Shown: one piece after another, positions 13,653-16,408 of the stretch | Layout: the number at the start of each line of letters is the position of its first letter | Position numbering within the stretch: position 1 is the first letter of the stretch | Assembly: GCA_046757585.1 (NCBI GenBank) | Contig: JBHHYR010000075.1 | Location: 1-16,408, forward strand | Reading direction: 5' to 3' | DNA: 16,408 bases | Origin: JBHHYR01 sp046757585 | GTDB taxonomy: Bacteria > Desulfobacterota > Binatia > HRBIN30 | Program-made: the position numbers and the translations under genes | The notes under the pieces: generated by a model | The model's input: the letters and a program-made list of their open reading frames with translations, nothing else | Told to the model about the DNA's origin: nothing | The model's database searches: none

Positions 13653-14792
13653 ATGAGCGAAGCCTACATCATCGATGCGTGTCGAACGCCGCGCGGCCGG
13701 CGGAAGGGCAGCCTGTCGAACGTACATCCGATAGACGTCCTCGGCGTGCCGTTGAACGCCATCGTGACGCGAACCGGGATCGACCCGAAGGACGTTGACG
13801 ACGTGGTGATCGGATGCGTTAGCGAAACGGGCGAGCAAGGAACGAACATCGCGCGAGCCGCGGTGCTGGCAGCGGGCTGGCCCGTCGAAGTGCCGGGCGT
13901 AGCCCTGAACCGCTTCTGTGGTTCCGGCCAACAGGCGGTCAACTTCGCTGCGCAAGCTATCAAGGCGGGTGCCCAAGATCTCGTGGTGGCCGGAGGGGTG
14001 GAAAACATGACTCGCGTCCCGATGGGTGCCGATATGGGACCCTTTCCCCCCAGCTTGCTGGAAAAGTACAACTTGGTGCCGCAGGGGCTGTCCGCGGAGA
14101 TGATCGCGGATCAATGGCACTTCAGCCGGGAGCAGCTGGATGAATTCGCATTGGGCAGTCAACAGAAGGCATGGCGCGCCATCAGAGAAGGACGCTTCAA
14201 GCGGAGCCTGGTGCCCGTGGATGTGACGATTAACGGCACCCAGAAGCGATTCGACACCGATGAACATGTGCGTCCGCAGTCGACCCTCGAGGGCCTGCTG
14301 GCCTTGCAGCCGGCGTTCAAACCAGGCGGCAAGATCACGGCGGGGAATTCCAGCGGCATCGTTGATGGGGCGGGGGTCGTGCTGCTGGCTTCGGAAAAGA
14401 AGGTGAAGGAACTGCACCTGACGCCGCGGGGACGCGTCGTTGATCAGGTGATCCTCGGCTCCGAGCCAGTGATCATGCTGACCGGACCGATTGCAGCGAC
14501 TCAGAAGATTCTCCAGCGCACCGGAATGACGATCGACGAGATCGATTTGATTGAGATCAACGAGGCGTTCGCGCCGGTGCCGCTGTGCACCGCACAGGAA
14601 ACCGGCATGGATCTCGAGAAGGTCAATGTCAACGGGGGCGCGATCGCCCTGGGACATCCGCTGGGCGCCACCGGTGCGATGCTGATCGGGACGCTACTCG
14701 ACGAGCTCGAGCGCCAGAAGCTCCGCTACGGCCTGTCGACGATGTGTATCGGGTTTGGGATGGGTATCGCCACGATCGTCGAACGTCTCTAG
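13653..14792 (+). CDS. Thiolase family protein (acetyl-CoA acetyltransferase / 3-ketoacyl-CoA thiolase)
   Basis: Condenses two acyl-CoAs or cleaves 3-ketoacyl-CoA. The 379-residue product has the three thiolase signatures: N-R-F-C-G-S-G-Q-Q-A with the acyl-accepting Cys at C89, the N-E-A-F-A motif at 303-307, G-G-A-I-A-L-G-H-P-L-G-A-T-G with H335, and C-I-G-F-G-M-G with the proton-transfer Cys at C365. The N-terminus A-Y-I-I-D-A-C-R-T-P-R-G is typical. GGGAGG five to six bases before ATG 13653 fixes the start. The family covers both beta-oxidation and biosynthetic enzymes; no partner (FadB, hydroxyacyl-CoA dehydrogenase) adjoins it, so the direction of use cannot be told. The next gene is convergent, 102 bp away. 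Confidence 0.94.
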   Translation: MSEAYIIDACRTPRGRRKGSLSNVHPIDVLGVPLNAIVTRTGIDPKDVDDVVIGCVSETGEQGTNIARAAVLAAGWPVEVPGVALNRFCGSGQQAVNFAAQAIKAGAQDLVVAGGVENMTRVPMGADMGPFPPSLLEKYNLVPQGLSAEMIADQWHFSREQLDEFALGSQQKAWRAIREGRFKRSLVPVDVTINGTQKRFDTDEHVRPQSTLEGLLALQPAFKPGGKITAGNSSGIVDGAGVVLLASEKKVKELHLTPRGRVVDQVILGSEPVIMLTGPIAATQKILQRTGMTIDEIDLIEINEAFAPVPLCTAQETGMDLEKVNVNGGAIALGHPLGATGAMLIGTLLDELERQKLRYGLSTMCIGFGMGIATIVERL

Positions 14793-14799
14793 GCCATCA

Positions 14800-14883
14800 G
14801 CTGTCAGCCAGAAACGCTGAAGGGCCAGAGGAGTAGCCACCGACCCTTCTTGTTCTCAGCCCTGAAAGCTGATCGCTGACAGC
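14800..14883. repeat. Inverted repeat between convergent genes
   Basis: GCTGTCAGC (14800-14808) is the exact reverse complement of GCTGACAGC (14875-14883). Weaker matches continue inward (TGAAGGGC-type on the left, a TTCAGGGC-type complement on the right), giving imperfect arms of about 35 bases around a short core. It nearly fills the 102-bp gap between the thiolase and the phospholipase gene. It may be a REP/MITE-like interspersed element or a bidirectional 3'-end structure; there is no flanking T-tract. Confidence 0.6.
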
Positions 14884-14894
14884 CGAGAGCTATC

Positions 14895-16241
14895 CTACGC
14901 CACGTTCAGGTTGCGGCGTGGCACGTCGTGCATCAGGACATCAGAAGCATCCTCGGTATCCTCGTCACGAATCCGCTCGACCCCTGCACGCGTCTGCTTG
15001 CGCGTCATCAGGATGCTGTAATTGCCCAGAATCTGCTTGATCAGGTCGTAGTTCTGCTGAATCGACTCGGTGACCGAAATGTAACCGTAGCGTGCAGCGC
15101 GCAGGCGCTCCCAATAGGCCATGGCACTCAGCTGGAAGACACGCAGGTCCGTTTCCTTGGGCTCGATGACGACAATATCGCCGCGGAAGTTGGGGTCCTC
15201 CTGGTACTGCCGTAGCCCGTACTGGAGGCGCGAATGCAGCAGGGTTCGAAACACCTGGTTGACCACCGTCAGAATCCCCGTCTCGGCCAGCAGCCGCCCA
15301 CCCCCGCCTTGGTCGGTACCGTCTTTCGGCGCAAGCCGGACGCGATTGGAAAAGGGCCGGAACGGATTGTAGCAAATGACGAGATCGGCTCCGTGTTCGA
15401 TGGCGACATCGATGTTCGCCGTCCGGCGTACACCGCCATCGACATAGTCAACGCCTCGGATGCGGGCGGGCTTATAGAAGCCGGGCAACGCGGTCGACGC
15501 CTGTACCGCCTCGGACACCGTCGCCGAGGTATCTTCGTCATGTCCGAAGACGACGCGCTCCGCCGTGTCGAGATTCATCGCACCAATGTACAGCTCCCGT
15601 TTCGTGGAGCGGTACAGATTCCGGAAGTCGTTCGGGATACCGGCCCTTCGGAAGTTGCGCCGCAGATAGCGTTCGATGCTCGAATTGTCGAAGAATCCCG
15701 ACGGCAGGTAGTCAACGGCAAACGGAAAGCTACGCCGTTGGGCGAGTGCTTCACCGATCGGCTCCAGCAGCTCCTGGAGTCTGGCTACGCCCGGCTCATG
15801 CCACGTCTTACCGAGCGGCTCTTGAAGCTTGCGGGCCAGCTGGGGCATCTGCCGGAGCAAATCAGCAACCGTCCCCGGCAAAAACGTTAGAACATCCAGG
15901 GCAAATTGCGCTGGGCAGGTGATGAACTCGCGCAACGCGGGGCTGTAGACGTCGCGCGGGCCAAAGCGGGTGAAACGGCTAGACTTACCCTCTAAACTCT
16001 TGAGCATCTCCGCAGGGCTCACCCCAGCCGCCAGGGGCGCAGCGAGCACGGCACCTGCGCTCAGGCCCACATACGTGTCGAACTCCGTGGTCTTCTTGTT
16101 GACGAGGAAATCATCGAGTGCCTTGAGGCCTCCTAGTTTGAAGGCGCCGCCGGTCACCGCGCCACCAGCGAGCACCAATGCAACCTTTGGCTCTTGCTTC
16201 CGAACGGATAGATCGCTCTTTTGAACGATGGTAATCCCCAT
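14895..16241 (-). CDS. Patatin-like phospholipase
   Basis: A Ser-Asp dyad lipid acyl hydrolase of 448 residues. The nucleophile elbow is G59-L-S61-A-G with S61 catalytic, and the second dyad member is D268 in Y-V-D-G-G. The oxyanion loop reads L-A-G-G-A-V-T-G-G-A-F (24-34): it lacks the Arg of the common G-G-G-x-R-G form and matches the variant with T-G-G. No signal peptide is seen, so the protein is probably cytosolic or peripheral to the membrane. A long helical insertion (about 105-170) separates the two catalytic parts, and an acidic C-terminal tail (E-D-T-E-D-A-S-D) follows the fold. GAGGAG seven bases before ATG 16241 fixes the start. Its leader carries a promoter-like pair and a 16-bp palindrome. 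Substrate unknown. Confidence 0.9.
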   Translation of the reverse strand: MGITIVQKSDLSVRKQEPKVALVLAGGAVTGGAFKLGGLKALDDFLVNKKTTEFDTYVGLSAGAVLAAPLAAGVSPAEMLKSLEGKSSRFTRFGPRDVYSPALREFITCPAQFALDVLTFLPGTVADLLRQMPQLARKLQEPLGKTWHEPGVARLQELLEPIGEALAQRRSFPFAVDYLPSGFFDNSSIERYLRRNFRRAGIPNDFRNLYRSTKRELYIGAMNLDTAERVVFGHDEDTSATVSEAVQASTALPGFYKPARIRGVDYVDGGVRRTANIDVAIEHGADLVICYNPFRPFSNRVRLAPKDGTDQGGGGRLLAETGILTVVNQVFRTLLHSRLQYGLRQYQEDPNFRGDIVVIEPKETDLRVFQLSAMAYWERLRAARYGYISVTESIQQNYDLIKQILGNYSILMTRKQTRAGVERIRDEDTEDASDVLMHDVPRRNLNVA

Positions 16242-16250
16242 CGGCGCTCC

Positions 16251-16266
16251 TCAATCGATCGATTGA
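16251..16266. promoter_or_regulatory. Perfect 16-bp palindrome, candidate operator
   Basis: TCAATCGATCGATTGA is its own reverse complement over all 16 bases. It lies between the putative -10 box and the Shine-Dalgarno of the phospholipase gene, where a dimeric repressor would block transcription. No regulator gene is seen next to it, so the binding protein is unknown. A short mRNA hairpin is an alternative. Confidence 0.5.
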
Positions 16267-16269
16267 ATC

Positions 16270-16298
16270 ATCAAACGACCTATGACGCAGTTTGTCAA
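16270..16298 (-). promoter_or_regulatory. Sigma-70-like promoter of the patatin-like phospholipase gene
   Basis: On the minus strand a perfect TTGACA (16293-16298) is followed after exactly 17 bp by TTTGAT (16270-16275), four of six matches to TATAAT. Transcription would start near 16263, within the palindrome, and run through a strong Shine-Dalgarno. The -35 overlaps the stop codon of the upstream gene. Confidence 0.55.
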
Positions 16299-16408
16299 GA
16301 ATTCCCTCTATATTGCGTGTGCTGCAGCATACGCGCAGCGATCTCGCGCCGCCCCCCCGCCAGATCTTCGGGCGTGTCGAAGACCCGCCAATAACCGGTA
16401 TGGACATA
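16295..16408 (-). CDS. 3' end of an unidentified gene (partial)
   Basis: From the window edge one minus-strand frame is open for 37 codons to a TGA at 16295-16297. The peptide contains Y-x-H-x-G-Y-W-R-V-F-D-T-P-E-D-L and then a helical, basic end (R-R-E-I-A-A-R-M-L). The Y-x-H-x-G-(F/Y)-W-x-x-x-D-T pattern recalls the C-terminal part of sugar-phosphate nucleotidyltransferases such as RfbF, but 37 residues are too few for a firm call. The gene would end 53 bp before the phospholipase start. Confidence 0.45.
   Translation of the reverse strand, partial: YVHTGYWRVFDTPEDLAGGRREIAARMLQHTQYRGNS

Noticed and set aside
13485..14657. A 390-codon minus-strand frame opposite the thiolase
   Set aside because: His/Arg-rich shadow of the thiolase; no recognisable domain.
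16111..16407. A 98-codon minus-strand frame overlapping the phospholipase start
   Set aside because: Mostly overlaps the well-supported phospholipase gene in another frame; the frame ending at 16295 is the more likely coding one at the edge.

Overview
The window is GC-rich, densely packed bacterial chromosome. The gene set suggests an uncultured soil, sediment or aquatic bacterium, perhaps from the former Deltaproteobacteria or a nearby phylum: a split P-protein glycine cleavage system, a TrmJ-type tRNA methylase, a BepA-like M48 protease with TPRs, and class III CoA transferase, thiolase and VOC genes. That placement is an inference from gene content. I see no phage genes, insertion sequences, CRISPR array, tRNA or rRNA.

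Layout. (1) 1-210 (+) is the C-terminal end of a PKD-domain protein, separated by a hairpin from a convergent operon. (2) 281-5579 (-) is a one-carbon operon transcribed in the order folD, gcvT, gcvH, gcvPA, gcvPB. It encodes the T, H and two-subunit P proteins of glycine cleavage, with FolD first, so the methylene-THF made from glycine can be passed on toward formyl-THF. The L protein and lipoylation enzymes are not in the window. (3) Alanine dehydrogenase (5802-6914, +) diverges from folD. Its end overlaps the end of a convergent universal stress protein gene (6898-7419, -), which lies downstream of a small two-TM protein gene (7579-7794, -). (4) 7967-10688 holds a CaiB/BaiF CoA transferase (+), a 5'-truncated HAD hydrolase remnant (-), a tandem VOC protein resembling methylmalonyl-CoA epimerase (-) and a possible small Cys-containing protein (-). 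(5) 10785-13346 (+) is a tight cluster: trmJ, a 71-residue protein, an overlapping 51-residue single-TM protein, and a secreted M48 metalloprotease with TPRs. (6) 13653-14792 (+) is a thiolase. It converges on a patatin-like phospholipase (14895-16241, -) across a short inverted repeat. The phospholipase has a good promoter and a perfect 16-bp palindrome in its leader. The window ends in the 3' end of another minus-strand gene.

Most of the window is recognisable housekeeping or catabolic metabolism. No clear new defence or mobile system was found. The least explained parts are the two small ORFs between trmJ and the M48 protease, the tandem VOC protein with a conserved DNA stretch in both copies, the HAD remnant, and the palindrome in front of the phospholipase gene.
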